The notes under the pieces are model-generated. The model saw only the letters and a program-made list of their open reading frames with translations. It did not search any database and had not been told where the DNA came from. Below are positions 26,883 through 35,802 of a stretch of 64,000 bases of DNA, piece after piece; positions within the stretch are counted from its first letter, which is position 1, and each line of letters begins with the position of its first letter. Origin of the DNA: Flavobacterium magnum (GTDB lineage Bacteria > Bacteroidota > Bacteroidia > Flavobacteriales > Flavobacteriaceae); NCBI RefSeq assembly GCF_003055625.1, contig NZ_CP028811.1, positions 1,984,001 to 2,048,000 of the forward strand, given 5' to 3'. Position numbers and translations under genes: made by a program.

Positions 26883-27770
26883 TTATGAAAATTGCTTCGA
26901 GACTTTTTCGGCTTTTTTGCTTTCGGTATAATCGTAAAATCCTTCCCCCGATTTTACACCAAGTTTCCCGGCCCGAACCATATTGACCAGTAACGGACAC
27001 GGTGCGTATTTCGGGTTTTTAAAGCCGTCGTACATCACATGCAGGATGGCCAGGCATACGTCAAGCCCGATGAAGTCAGCCAGTTGCAGTGGCCCCATGG
27101 GGTGTGCCATACCCAGTTTCATCACGGTATCGATCTCATAAACGCCGGCCACACCATTGTATAACGTTTCCACAGACTCGTTGATCATCGGCATCAGGAT
27201 GCGGTTGGCAACAAATCCGGGATAATCATTCACTTCCACAGGAACTTTTCCCAGGGTGACAGACAAATCCATGATGGTTTTTGTGACTTCGTCTGAAGTG
27301 TTGTAACCGCGGATGATTTCGACCAATTTCATAATCGGGACCGGATTCATGAAGTGCATGCCAATCACGCGCTCAGGATGGGAAACCACCGCTCCGATTT
27401 GGGTAATGGAAATCGATGAGGTATTGGTCGCCAGTATCGTATTGTGGGAACAGGCGTCGTTGAGTTGACGGAAAATATTCAGCTTCAGCTCGACGTTTTC
27501 GGTAGCGGCTTCAACGACAAGGTCTGCTCCGATGACGCCGTCACTGATTTCTGTGTACGTGATGATATTCCCGATCGTATTGTGTTTGTCATCTTCCGAA
27601 ATGGTGCCTTTGGCTACCATCCGGTCAAGGTTTGCAGCGATGGTCGCCATGCCCTTGTCGAGCGACTTTTCAGAGACATCAATCAGTTTTACGGTGAATC
27701 CGCTTTGTGCAAAAGTATGGGCAATGCCGTTACCCATGGTTCCGGCTCCGATTACGGCTATATTTTTCAT
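26883..27770 (-). CDS. 3-hydroxybutyryl-CoA dehydrogenase
   Basis: 295 residues from the ATG at 27770. The Rossmann motif is I-G-A-G-T-M-G-N-G-I-A (residues 7-17). N-T-S-S-I-S-I-T (about 115-122), the catalytic His in G-M-H-F-M-N-P-V-P, and N-R-I-L-M-P-M-I-N-E follow. The enzyme oxidises (S)-3-hydroxybutyryl-CoA to acetoacetyl-CoA with NAD(P) in fatty-acid or butyrate metabolism. No other beta-oxidation gene is adjacent. It sits between DUF1015 and the Gfo/Idh gene, spaced 18 and 51 bp. Confidence 0.92.
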   Translation of the reverse strand: MKNIAVIGAGTMGNGIAHTFAQSGFTVKLIDVSEKSLDKGMATIAANLDRMVAKGTISEDDKHNTIGNIITYTEISDGVIGADLVVEAATENVELKLNIFRQLNDACSHNTILATNTSSISITQIGAVVSHPERVIGMHFMNPVPIMKLVEIIRGYNTSDEVTKTIMDLSVTLGKVPVEVNDYPGFVANRILMPMINESVETLYNGVAGVYEIDTVMKLGMAHPMGPLQLADFIGLDVCLAILHVMYDGFKNPKYAPCPLLVNMVRAGKLGVKSGEGFYDYTESKKAEKVSKQFS

Positions 27771-27821
27771 TTTTTGAGTTTGTATTTTAGCAATGAGCAT
27801 TACGAATAGGACAGTGTCCTG

Positions 27822-28787
27822 TTATTTTTTAGAGCTGTCGATGATCTGGTAGGCGACACGAAGCGCCTCGGTTCCGTCTTCCAACGTGACGACGGGCGTT
27901 CCACCGGTGTTGATGGCATAGGCGAAAGTCTCAAGTTCATCTAAGATCGCATTGTTTTGCGACACATCGGGATTGGCAAAATAAATTTGCTTTTTTACGC
28001 CTTCGGCATTTTGGAGGATCATATCGAAATCGCCGGGATTTTCAGGAGCATCTTTCATTTTTACGACTTCGCACTTCTTTTCGAGGAAGTCCACAGAAAT
28101 GTAAGCGTCTTTCTGGAAAAAACGCGTCTTGCGCATGTTTTTCAGCGAAATACGGCTCGAGGTCAGGTTGGCCACACAACCGTTCTCAAACTCGATGCGG
28201 GCATTGGCGATATCAGGTGTTTCGCTTAGGATGGAGACACCGCTGGCGTCGACGCGCTTTACCCTGGATTTCACGACGCTCAGGATTACATCGATGTCAT
28301 GGATCATCAGGTCGAGTACGACCGGCACATCGGTACCGCGAGGATTGAATTCGGCCAGGCGGTGCGTTTCGATGAACATCGGGTTTTCAATCAAATCGCG
28401 CGTGGCCAGAAAAGCGGGGTTGAAACGCTCGACGTGCCCAACCTGTCCTTTGACATTATATTCCTTCGCGAGCGCGATAATTTCTTCGGCTTCTTCAACA
28501 CTATTGGAAATCGGTTTTTCAATAAATACGTGTTTGCCTGATTTTATAGCCACTTTCGCACATTTGTAATGGGAAAGGGTAGGGGTCACGATGTCTATCA
28601 CATCAACAGCATGGATCAGCTTGGCAATCGTATCGAACTGTTTGTAACCGAATTCCTTTGCGATTTTCTCGCCATTCTCGTGATTTTCGTCGTAAAAACC
28701 GACGAGCTCATATTTTTCAGATTGTTGCAGTAAACGCAGGTGGATTTTTCCGAGATGCCCTGCGCCTAAAACGCCTATTTTTAGCAT
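27822..28787 (-). CDS. Gfo/Idh/MocA-family NAD(P)-dependent oxidoreductase
   Basis: 321 residues from the ATG at 28787. The N-terminal Rossmann domain starts I-G-V-L-G-A-G-H-L-G-K-I-H. The family's catalytic-lysine motif E-K-P is present in V-F-I-E-K-P-I-S (about residue 95), and a D-L-M-I-H-D-I-D-V-I segment near 180 resembles sugar-acid and UDP-sugar dehydrogenases. The substrate cannot be told from sequence. It is the first gene of a minus-strand run that continues through the dehydrogenase and DUF1015 genes. Confidence 0.85.
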   Translation of the reverse strand: MLKIGVLGAGHLGKIHLRLLQQSEKYELVGFYDENHENGEKIAKEFGYKQFDTIAKLIHAVDVIDIVTPTLSHYKCAKVAIKSGKHVFIEKPISNSVEEAEEIIALAKEYNVKGQVGHVERFNPAFLATRDLIENPMFIETHRLAEFNPRGTDVPVVLDLMIHDIDVILSVVKSRVKRVDASGVSILSETPDIANARIEFENGCVANLTSSRISLKNMRKTRFFQKDAYISVDFLEKKCEVVKMKDAPENPGDFDMILQNAEGVKKQIYFANPDVSQNNAILDELETFAYAINTGGTPVVTLEDGTEALRVAYQIIDSSKK

Positions 28788-28874
28788 AGTGGGGATGTTT
28801 TTATTTGACAGTAGCCGCCATTGGGCAGCGGTGAACAAAAATAAGACTATTTGGGCGATATTCTGAAATAGATT

Positions 28875-28907
28875 AAAAAATTACACCTGTAGCCGATGTA
28901 ATTTTTT
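28875..28907. other. Perfect 11-bp hairpin with A/T flanks between divergent genes
   Basis: AAAAAATTACA (28875-28885) is exactly complementary to TGTAATTTTTT (28897-28907) around an 11-nt loop. It looks like a bidirectional terminator, but the flanking genes (Gfo/Idh on minus, pcm on plus) point away from it, so no known transcript ends here. Confidence 0.5.
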
Positions 28908-29031
28908 CGGTGACTTATCTAGGCGGGCGCCTTGGGAAATTGGTTTCGGTATACCAGGATATTTTTGGCCGGACAAATGCCCAATGTACTTTTACTTTGT
29001 TATTTTTACCGCACCAAAACTTTTCCCCACT

Positions 29032-29673
29032 TTGAAAGATACAGCCAAACATCAGGGATTGCGCAATCAGCTGGCCGCCGCGCTAGAGCAGAAGGGCATC
29101 ACCGACAAGCAAGTGCTCGATGCAATCAGGAAAATCCCGAGACACCTATTCCTGAATTCAAGTTTTGAAGATTATGCCTATCAGGATAAGGCGTTCCCGA
29201 TTGGTGCCGGGCAGACGATTTCGCAGCCGTACACGGTGGCATTCCAAAGTCAGCTTCTCGAGGTCAGAAAAGACCATAAGGTGCTCGAAATCGGCACGGG
29301 TTCCGGGTACCAGACTGCAGTGCTATGTACAATGAGCGCGAAGGTGTACAGTGTGGAAAGGCAGAACGAACTTTTTAAGCAAACCACGATTTTATTGCCG
29401 AAACTCGGCATACGGCCAAAGCATCTTTCGTTCGGGGACGGCTACAAAGGACTGCCGAACCATGCGCCTTTTGACAGCATTATTGTGACTGCGGGTGCGC
29501 CGGTGATTCCCAAACCGCTGATGGCACAATTAAAGGTAGGTGGCAGGCTCGTTATCCCACTGGGCGAAGAGCAACAAATCATGACACTGCTGATCCGTAA
29601 AAATGAAACGCAGTTTGAAAAGCATGAATTCGGGGAATTCCGTTTTGTGCCGTTACTCGAAAATAAGAATTAG
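29032..29673 (+). CDS. pcm: Protein-L-isoaspartate O-methyltransferase
   Basis: 213 residues from a TTG at 29032. An ATG 48 bp upstream (28984) is also in frame, but it adds a hydrophobic stretch not expected in this cytosolic enzyme, and I recall flavobacterial homologues beginning at the K-D-T-A-K-H-Q-G segment. Motifs: P-I-G-x-G-Q-T-I-S-Q-P-Y, the SAM-binding V-L-E-I-G-T-G-S-G-Y-Q-T-A, and V-T-A-G-A-P. The enzyme methylates isoaspartyl residues of damaged proteins to start their repair. It is interesting beside the isoaspartyl peptidase at 61 kb, which acts on the same bond type, though the two genes are far apart. Confidence 0.9.
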   Translation: MKDTAKHQGLRNQLAAALEQKGITDKQVLDAIRKIPRHLFLNSSFEDYAYQDKAFPIGAGQTISQPYTVAFQSQLLEVRKDHKVLEIGTGSGYQTAVLCTMSAKVYSVERQNELFKQTTILLPKLGIRPKHLSFGDGYKGLPNHAPFDSIIVTAGAPVIPKPLMAQLKVGGRLVIPLGEEQQIMTLLIRKNETQFEKHEFGEFRFVPLLENKN

Positions 29674-29688
29674 GCGTAACGGCTTATC

Positions 29689-30147
29689 TTAATTGTTGAA
29701 GGCCTTCTTGATCCGATCCAGATCGCGTCGGGTATCGCTTTCCTTCAATGATTCGCGCTTGTCATACGTCTTTTTACCGCGGCATAAACCGATGTCGAGC
29801 TTGGCCAGGCCTTTTTCGTTAGTGTGTAATTTGAGCGGAACGATGGTCAGTCCTTTAGCCTGTACGCTGCGCTCGAGACTTTTGAGTTCTCGCCTGTTCA
29901 GCAGCAGCTTGCGTTCGCTGCGCGCACTGTGATTGAACTGGTTCCCGAAACGGTATTCCTCGATGTACGTATTGATTGCGAAGAGTTCGCTGTTGCTAAA
30001 TTCACAAAAACTTTCGGTGATGTTTGCCTTACCGAGTCGGATGGATTTGATTTCGGTTCCGGTAAGCACGATACCGGCGGTGTAGGTCTCGATAATTTCA
30101 TAATCGAAACGCGCGCGTTTGTTAAGTATGTTGACGGTTTTTACCAT
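29689..30147 (-). CDS. smpB: SsrA-binding protein SmpB
   Basis: 152 residues from the ATG at 30147. An OB-fold-like core is present: [24 protein letters not shown]-x-R-x-E-L, G-L-C-R-G-K-K-x-Y-D-K-R. The basic C-terminal tail ([11 protein letters not shown]) enters the ribosome decoding centre. The protein delivers tmRNA to stalled ribosomes. The ATG six codons upstream of this start lies before the -7 box TATCTTTG, which ends 6 bp upstream of the chosen ATG, so the shorter start is favoured. The stop converges on pcm with a 15-bp gap. Confidence 0.95.
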   Translation of the reverse strand: MVKTVNILNKRARFDYEIIETYTAGIVLTGTEIKSIRLGKANITESFCEFSNSELFAINTYIEEYRFGNQFNHSARSERKLLLNRRELKSLERSVQAKGLTIVPLKLHTNEKGLAKLDIGLCRGKKTYDKRESLKESDTRRDLDRIKKAFNN

Positions 30148-30153
30148 GGCCTG

Positions 30154-30161
30154 CAAAGATA
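30154..30161 (-). promoter_or_regulatory. -7 element TATCTTTG of smpB
   Basis: Exact TAnnTTTG match on the minus strand, 6 bp before the smpB ATG. It decides the start choice and implies a very short leader. Confidence 0.5.
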
Positions 30162-30257
30162 GCAAGATTTCGCCTAATCCTTCCGCCGGACCCGCAATCG
30201 CTTTAAAAAAAATCCCGGCACATGATTTCGGTCATTTTTTTGGTGAGCAGTCTGTGG

Positions 30258-30265
30258 TATTTTTG
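30258..30265 (+). promoter_or_regulatory. -7 element TATTTTTG of a possible small RNA
   Basis: Exact TAnnTTTG match on the plus strand, about 118 bp before a strong terminator. The nearest upstream TTG is 15 nt away, shorter than ideal. Confidence 0.4.
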
Positions 30266-30271
30266 GCATGC

Positions 30272-30389
30272 AGACTGAAGGAGCTATAAGGCGATTATTT
30301 CCGGAAGTCGCATTTTTTTGGTTTTAGATAGGTGTTTATTGGTGAAAGCCATTAACCGGACCGCTGTCTTTCCCGCAGCGGTCTTTTTT
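30272..30389 (+). ncRNA. Candidate small RNA ending in a strong terminator
   Basis: The region between divergent smpB and the VF530 gene contains a -7 box (30258-30265) and a perfect 8-bp terminator stem, GACCGCTG (30359-30366) with CAGCGGTC (30376-30383), followed by six T. No open frame with a start lies between them. A second possible hairpin is GCGATT...AAGTCGC near 30292-30312. The transcript would be about 118 nt. It could be one of the small RNA families described in flavobacteria, but I cannot match it to a covariance model. The terminator itself is well supported. Confidence 0.4.
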
Positions 30390-30414
30390 ATTACCTTCGG
30401 GCAAACAATTTGAA

Positions 30415-30648
30415 ATGATGCAGCATCAGCAATCCTCAGATCCCTTACACGGTGTGACCCTGCAAAAAATACTGGAAACGCTTGTAGCTTTCTATGGTTT
30501 TGATACCCTGGGCGAATTGGTTCCGATAAAATGCTTTAACATCGACCCGTCGATCAGGTCCAGCCTTACCTTCCTGCGCAAAACCGAATGGGCTCGCAGG
30601 AAAGTCGAAGCGCTTTACATCCGTACACTGCCTAAATTGCCACAGTGA
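30415..30648 (+). CDS. VF530/DUF2132 family small DNA-binding-like protein
   Basis: 77 residues covering one VF530 domain. Family motifs are [12 protein letters not shown], a Y-G-F-D-x-L-G-E-L segment, [28 protein letters not shown]. The fold of the family is a small helical bundle proposed to bind DNA; its role is unproven. The stop codon abuts the stop of the lipoprotein gene on the other strand. A start one codon later is possible (two ATGs in a row). Confidence 0.88.
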   Translation: MMQHQQSSDPLHGVTLQKILETLVAFYGFDTLGELVPIKCFNIDPSIRSSLTFLRKTEWARRKVEALYIRTLPKLPQ

Positions 30649-31071
30649 TTATCCCACAACGATCGTCATGGTTTTGTATGTGGTCTCGGTGATCTTGAAT
30701 TTCAGCACATAGGTGCCCGAAGCAAGTCCTTTAAAAGTATAGGGCGTCGTTTTCGCAATAACACCATCGATACAATCACAGCCGAGGTATTTGGTCACTA
30801 CGGTAATGGTTTTTTCGTTGGTAGCGGTCGCTTCCTCATAAAATCCGAGGAAACTGCCGCAGCTGTCGGCGACATTAAACGTCACGTCGAATGTCACCGG
30901 CTGGTTAATGCCGGCGGTAGTAGGGCCCGTGACATTCGTCACGCCCACATTCTGTGTGTTGTAGCATTCGTTGACCGCGGGGTCAGAGTCACTGAGGCAC
31001 GAAGTCAGCGAGACACACAACAATGCTACGATAAGGGTTTTGGCGCTTAAAAGGGTTTTTATGGTCTTCAT
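30649..31071 (-). CDS. Small lipoprotein of unknown function
   Basis: 140 residues. The lipoprotein signal peptide ends L-T-S-C (Cys25). The mature part holds five further cysteines, including C-G-S-F and C-D-C, and strand patterns compatible with an Ig-like or fibronectin-like sandwich (Y-T-F-K-G-L-A-S-G-T-Y-V-L-K-F). I do not recognise a named family. It is transcribed alone, converging on the VF530 gene with no spacer. Confidence 0.7.
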   Translation of the reverse strand: MKTIKTLLSAKTLIVALLCVSLTSCLSDSDPAVNECYNTQNVGVTNVTGPTTAGINQPVTFDVTFNVADSCGSFLGFYEEATATNEKTITVVTKYLGCDCIDGVIAKTTPYTFKGLASGTYVLKFKITETTYKTMTIVVG

Positions 31072-31133
31072 ATCTGTTTTTTTTTTGAAGGGATAATATT
31101 TTGATGGTATGGTTGCGTCGGATAAAAACGAAA

Positions 31134-31709
31134 TTAGCCCGTGCGATTAGTTTTTTTGAAGTTTTTTTTCAGAATGGAGTAAATTACTCTATCGAGGAAT
31201 TTTCCGTCATAATATTCACTTTCGATGAAATGCGCTTCTTTCACAAAATTATTTTTGATCAAAACCCTTTCCGAAGCTTCGTTTTCAGGTGCAATGACGG
31301 CCTCCACCGAATGAAAACCGAGCACCGCGAAACCATAATCTAAAGCGAGGTTTGCGGCTTCGGTGGCGATGCCTTTACCGCTGTGTTCCGGCAGGAGCAT
31401 ATATCCGATTTCTGACCTGAAATGCTCTTTTTGCGTCCTGTAAAATCCGATGATCCCGACCAGTTCCGGAGCGCCCTTAAGCGTTATTGCCCAGTTGATT
31501 GCTTCATTGGCATCGATGCGTTCTTTAATGAGGTCGATGTGCGCCATCGCGCCATCGTGATCGGTGACCAGCGGACGCGGTATGTACTGCATGGTCTGAG
31601 GGTCTGACCGCAAACGGTAAACCTGTTCTACATCGTCAGCGGTCAGCCTGCGCAACAGCAGCCTATGGCTTTCCAGTATCGGGAATGGTGAAAAATTGAA
31701 TGTGATCAT
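31134..31709 (-). CDS. GNAT-family N-acetyltransferase (RimJ/RimL type)
   Basis: 191 residues. N-terminal L-E-S-H-R-L-L-L-R-R-L-T-A-D-D is typical of the RimJ/RimL subgroup. The acetyl-CoA loop is P-E-H-S-G-K-G-I-A-T-E-A (about residue 108), followed by A-P-E-N-E-A-S-E-R-V-L. The target is unknown; the subgroup acetylates protein N-termini or small amines. The start codon overlaps the stop of the epimerase gene by one base (TAATG), so the two are translationally coupled. Confidence 0.88.
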   Translation of the reverse strand: MITFNFSPFPILESHRLLLRRLTADDVEQVYRLRSDPQTMQYIPRPLVTDHDGAMAHIDLIKERIDANEAINWAITLKGAPELVGIIGFYRTQKEHFRSEIGYMLLPEHSGKGIATEAANLALDYGFAVLGFHSVEAVIAPENEASERVLIKNNFVKEAHFIESEYYDGKFLDRVIYSILKKNFKKTNRTG

Positions 31710-32557
31710 TACAGCAAAGTGATTTTAAATTGTGCATTGAAATCCTGCGCTGGCTCCAGTGCAATGATTCCGGGTTTTTCTTTCAGTTGGTGGTTTGCGT
31801 CGAGCGCATCCGCATAGCCCAGCCAGGGCTCAATACACAGAAATGCAGCGCCGGTTTTGGTCCATAAACCCAAATCCGGGAAATCCTCAAAATCCACTTT
31901 CAGAATCGGTTTTTGGTTTTCGAGCAACGTTAGCGAGTGAAATCCTGCGTTCCGGAAAATCAGTGCGTCCGTGTCAAATAATGCGTAATCGAGGGGAAGC
32001 CTGCCTTCGATAAGGGGCAACGTCATGGTTCTGCCTGACAACAGTCCGTTGTCAAGCAACGAACTCACCAACGTTTTTGCTGACACCATTTCAAGCGCAT
32101 AGTTCGCGAAAGGTTCAGGAAGCGCGAAAGCCGGATGCGCGCCCAGCGAAAAATACTGCTGTCCGTCGCCCAGGTTGGAAACCCGGTAGGCGATGGTGAC
32201 TGCCTCCGCGGAAACGCTGTACACGATCCTGAGTTCAAAATCAAACGGGTACACTTTCAAAGTTTCGGAATCCGACTTTAAAAGGAAAGTCGCCGATTCA
32301 TCGGTTTTGCTTTCCAGCGAGAATACCATGTCGCGCGCAAAACCATGCCGGTTAAGATGGTACTGCCGATCATTAAAAAGATACTTATCGTTTTTCAACG
32401 TGCCCACAATCGGGAAAAGGACCGGTGAATGTTTACCCCAAAATTCAGGATTTCCGTCCCAGAGGTATTCGCGGCCTTGATAAGTGAGTGAAATCAATTC
32501 CGCTCCATGGTGATTGATAGCAGCCGAAACATTGCCGTTTGAAATGGTAGTAGTCAA
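31709..32557 (-). CDS. Aldose 1-epimerase family protein
   Basis: 282 residues with a galactose-mutarotase-like beta-sandwich. Visible are G-A-E-L-I-S-L-x-Y-x-G-x-E-Y-L-W-D, F-P-I-V-G-T-L, R-H-G-F-A-R-D, G-A-H-P-A-F (the catalytic-type His) and E-P-W-L-G near the C-terminus. This pattern is closer to the YihR/LacX-like glucose-6-phosphate or sugar epimerases than to GalM. No signal peptide, so cytosolic. First gene of a two-gene operon with the acetyltransferase. Confidence 0.88.
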   Translation of the reverse strand: MTTTISNGNVSAAINHHGAELISLTYQGREYLWDGNPEFWGKHSPVLFPIVGTLKNDKYLFNDRQYHLNRHGFARDMVFSLESKTDESATFLLKSDSETLKVYPFDFELRIVYSVSAEAVTIAYRVSNLGDGQQYFSLGAHPAFALPEPFANYALEMVSAKTLVSSLLDNGLLSGRTMTLPLIEGRLPLDYALFDTDALIFRNAGFHSLTLLENQKPILKVDFEDFPDLGLWTKTGAAFLCIEPWLGYADALDANHQLKEKPGIIALEPAQDFNAQFKITLL

Positions 32558-32688
32558 ATCTTTTTTTTACAAATTTAATTAAATCAACCTCATTCTTTGG
32601 GGTGAAACTGATTATAAATTAATTGGCAAAGCGTTTGCAATTCCCTATTATATTTTTTCTTTTATTTGTTGCCGAAATTGGTTAAAAA

Positions 32689-34938
32689 ATGAAAAAACTC
32701 ATGCTCAGGGCCACGTGTATTGCGGCCTTATTTTTTGCTGCCGGCCAGGTGCAGGCACAAACCGAATCGGTCTATGATTATCATGCCGCATTTGGCCCCG
32801 GATTTTACACTTCAAATGGTACCGAAACCCGATCGGCCAGCGGGCAGCCGGGGCCGAAATACTGGCAAAACCGTGCCGACTATAAATTGACGGCCTCCCT
32901 GGATGAAAGCAAGAGTGAGATCACGGGTTCGGAAATCCTCACGTACACCAACAACAGCCCTGACAAACTTGGATTCCTGTGGCTGAACGTCGACCAGAAT
33001 TTGTTTAAGTCCGATTCACGTGGTAGCGCAGTCATTCCGCTTGACGGCAGCCGCAACGGCGCAGACGGTCAGGTTTTCGATGGCGGCCATAAAATCAAAT
33101 CCGTGCGGTTGCTCACGACGGTAAAAGGGATTACATCAGAAAAAGAACTGCAGTTTAGCATCAACGACACCCGCATGCAGGTCCAGCTGCCGACGGCGGT
33201 AAACCCAAACGGCGGCACCGTGCGGCTAAAGATTGATTTTTCGTTTATTTCTCCAGTGTTCGGCTCTGACCGCATGGGTATACAGGATACCAAAAACGGG
33301 AAAATTTTTGAGGTAGCGCAATGGTACCCGCGGATGTGCGTGTATGACGACCTGCGCGGCTGGAATACGCTGCCGTATCAGGGAGCAGGCGAATTTTATC
33401 TTGAGTACGGCGATTTCGATGTGATGATCACTGCGCCGTCTAACCATATTGTGGTCTGTTCAGGTGAGTTGCTCAATGTGAAAGAGGTCTATACTGCGGA
33501 ACAGCAGAAAAGGTGGGCTGCAGCAGCGCAAAGTGATAAAACAGTCACCATCCGTGCTGCGCAGGAAGTGACCGATCCCGCTTCGCGGCCTGCGGGGAAA
33601 TCCACGCTGACCTGGCATTTTGCCATCAGGAATTCACGTGATGTCGCGTGGGCATCGTCAGCAGCATTTATCATAGATGCGGCGCGGATCAATCTCCCGG
33701 AAGGCAGGAAGTCGCTCGCCATTTCAGCCTATCCGATCGAAAGCGACGGGCAGAAGGCCTGGGCAAGATCTACCGAATACACTAAAGCCTGTATCGAGAA
33801 TTATTCGAAAAGATGGTTTCCGTTTCCCTATCCGGCAGCAATCAATGTCGCGGGAATTACAGGCGGGATGGAGTACCCTGGAATTGTATTTTGTGGTTAT
33901 AAATCGAAAGCCGGCGGACTCTGGGAGGTCACTGACCACGAATTTGGGCACAGTTGGTTCCCGATGATCGTGGGTTCTAATGAACGGCTGTATGCCTGGA
34001 TGGATGAAGGTTTCAACACGTTCATCAATTCGATCAGTGCGAAGGATTTCAATAATGGGGAGTATAAATCGTTTGAAATGGGGATGGATTTTATGTGCAA
34101 GATGCTGGCTGCGCCGGGTCTTGAACCTATTATGACGGCACCTGACGGATTGAAGGAAAATAACCTTGGGACGCTGGCGTATTTTAAGCCATCGGCGGGG
34201 CTGATTATCCTGCGCGAGCAGATTCTCGGGAAAGAACGCTTTGACCGCGCTTTCCGGACATATGTGGAACGATGGGCATTTAAACATCCTGCACCTGATG
34301 ATTTTTTCCGCACGATTGAAAATGTTGCGGGCGAAGACCTGAACTGGTTCTGGCGTGGCTGGTTCCTCAATAACTGGAAGCTCGATCAGGGCGTGACCGG
34401 CGTCAGGTACCCAAAGAATGACCCGAAAAATGGGGCGATCATTACTTTGGAAAACAGGGAAAAAATGGCGATGCCCGTGGTGATGGATGTAAAGATGGCC
34501 AGCGGTAATGTAAAGCGGATTACCCTTCCGGTAGAAATCTGGCAGCGCAACGCCACGTGGTCATTCAAGGCTGACACCGATGAAGAGATTGTAAAGGTGA
34601 CACTGGATCCGGACGATGTTTTCCCTGACAGCAATAGCAGCAATAACAGCTGGTCCGCGCCAGCTAAGGACGGCAGTGCATCAGGAGAAACTGCCTCAGC
34701 ACTGAAGAATTTTGAAGGCAAATATGCCAGCAAAACCATTCCGACCAAAATCGAATTTGCTGAGGAAAACGGCGAATTGGTTGCGACCATCGATGGTGAA
34801 GGGCCGATTCCGTTGAAGAATGAGGGTAACAATAAGTTTTCGATTGAGGGCGAACTCGAACTCGAATTCAGTGCTGACGGCGCTGAACTTCATTTCAGGG
34901 CGAGCGGATTCGACTTCCTGTTCAACAAAGAAAAATAA
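32689..34938 (+). CDS. Exported M1-family zinc metallopeptidase
   Basis: 749 residues. Signal peptide (residues 1-24, ends V-Q-A-Q). An N-terminal beta-sandwich precedes the exopeptidase motif G-G-M-E-Y-P (about residue 390). The zinc site H-E-F-G-H follows, with the third ligand E 19 residues after the second His ([11 protein letters not shown]), exactly the HEXXH-X18-E spacing of M1 aminopeptidases. After the M1 core a C-terminal beta-rich region of about 100 residues follows (K-N-F-E-G-K-Y...). It would cleave N-terminal residues from peptides in the periplasm. No T9SS sorting tail is seen. A terminator follows directly. Confidence 0.9.
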   Translation: MKKLMLRATCIAALFFAAGQVQAQTESVYDYHAAFGPGFYTSNGTETRSASGQPGPKYWQNRADYKLTASLDESKSEITGSEILTYTNNSPDKLGFLWLNVDQNLFKSDSRGSAVIPLDGSRNGADGQVFDGGHKIKSVRLLTTVKGITSEKELQFSINDTRMQVQLPTAVNPNGGTVRLKIDFSFISPVFGSDRMGIQDTKNGKIFEVAQWYPRMCVYDDLRGWNTLPYQGAGEFYLEYGDFDVMITAPSNHIVVCSGELLNVKEVYTAEQQKRWAAAAQSDKTVTIRAAQEVTDPASRPAGKSTLTWHFAIRNSRDVAWASSAAFIIDAARINLPEGRKSLAISAYPIESDGQKAWARSTEYTKACIENYSKRWFPFPYPAAINVAGITGGMEYPGIVFCGYKSKAGGLWEVTDHEFGHSWFPMIVGSNERLYAWMDEGFNTFINSISAKDFNNGEYKSFEMGMDFMCKMLAAPGLEPIMTAPDGLKENNLGTLAYFKPSAGLIILREQILGKERFDRAFRTYVERWAFKHPAPDDFFRTIENVAGEDLNWFWRGWFLNNWKLDQGVTGVRYPKNDPKNGAIITLENREKMAMPVVMDVKMASGNVKRITLPVEIWQRNATWSFKADTDEEIVKVTLDPDDVFPDSNSSNNSWSAPAKDGSASGETASALKNFEGKYASKTIPTKIEFAEENGELVATIDGEGPIPLKNEGNNKFSIEGELELEFSADGAELHFRASGFDFLFNKEK

Positions 34939-34951
34939 GTACGTGAAAAAT

Positions 34952-34985
34952 AAAAACTCCGGGGTTCGCCCGGAGTTTTTTTTTA
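34952..34985 (+). terminator. Terminator after the M1 peptidase gene
   Basis: Stem ACTCCGGG (34956-34963) with CCCGGAGT (34969-34976), extended by A-T pairs, and nine T after it. Confidence 0.9.
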
Positions 34986-35073
34986 CAACCCTGTCGGGAA
35001 TCAGGTATCGCGTGGGCAAACTTCCCTTTCCAAGACAGGCAGACCAAATATTTGGTACGACTGTTCGCCGCAG

Positions 35074-35619
35074 TTATGATGCAGGCTGATGTTGTCCTTC
35101 CATGATTTCCTCTACCATTTTTTTGTTGAATGCGGGTAGATCCTCAGGTGTACGGCTTGTTACGAGTCCCTTGTCGGTGACAACTTCCCGGTCATGCCAA
35201 TCGGCGCCTGCATTGATCAGGTCGGTGCTGACGGCTTTGACCGATGTCATCTTCCTGCCTTTTACGAGTCCGGCGCTGATCAGTGTCTGCGGACCATGGC
35301 AAATGGCCGCTACGGGTTTTCCGGCTTCAAAAAATGCCCTCACAAAATCTAGCGCTTTCTCGTTTGTGCGCAGCTGATCAGGGTTGATTACCCCACCCGG
35401 CAGCACGAGCGCGTCATAATCGTCTGCGGAGGCGCTGCCCAACACCGCATCGACATCGTATTCCTTTCCCCAGTTCTTGTCGGCCCAGGCCTTAATCGTG
35501 CCGGCTTCAGGGCTGATAATTTCAGCGGTCCAGCCTTGTGCTTCCAGATGTTCTTTTGGTGATTTCAGTTCGCTTTCCTCAAATCCGTGTGTTGCCAAAA
35601 TAGCGATTCTCTTGCTCAT
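35074..35619 (-). CDS. DJ-1/PfpI-family protein (type 1 glutamine-amidotransferase-like)
   Basis: 181 residues, full length for the YhbO/YraA/PfpI branch. Motifs: G-F-E-E-S-E-L (Glu16 of the catalytic site), D-A-L-V-L-P-G-G near 69-76 and the nucleophile elbow A-I-C-H-G-P-Q with Cys107 and His108. Members of this branch have been described as intracellular proteases or as deglycases; the exact reaction is debated. No signal peptide. It is transcribed alone on the minus strand. Confidence 0.9.
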   Translation of the reverse strand: MSKRIAILATHGFEESELKSPKEHLEAQGWTAEIISPEAGTIKAWADKNWGKEYDVDAVLGSASADDYDALVLPGGVINPDQLRTNEKALDFVRAFFEAGKPVAAICHGPQTLISAGLVKGRKMTSVKAVSTDLINAGADWHDREVVTDKGLVTSRTPEDLPAFNKKMVEEIMEGQHQPAS

Positions 35620-35719
35620 AACTTCAAAATTTAAGATGTTGTTTATTCACCTAAAGTTAGTCATTACCGACACAGGGATTTCCGAAAAAGTTTTCAAGAT
35701 TTCAAGGTGCGGGTAGCGT

Positions 35720-35755
35720 TAAAAAAAAACGCCGGAACAAGAGTCGTCCGGCGTC
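35720..35755 (-). terminator. Terminator of clpB
   Basis: On the minus strand: stem ACGCCGGA (35754-35747) with TCCGGCGT (35736-35729) and a run of eight T downstream of the clpB stop codon. Confidence 0.9.
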
Positions 35756-35802
35756 TGGGTATTATCGTGTTACCACACTTCATTCAGTTTTCCGCATTTT
35801 TA

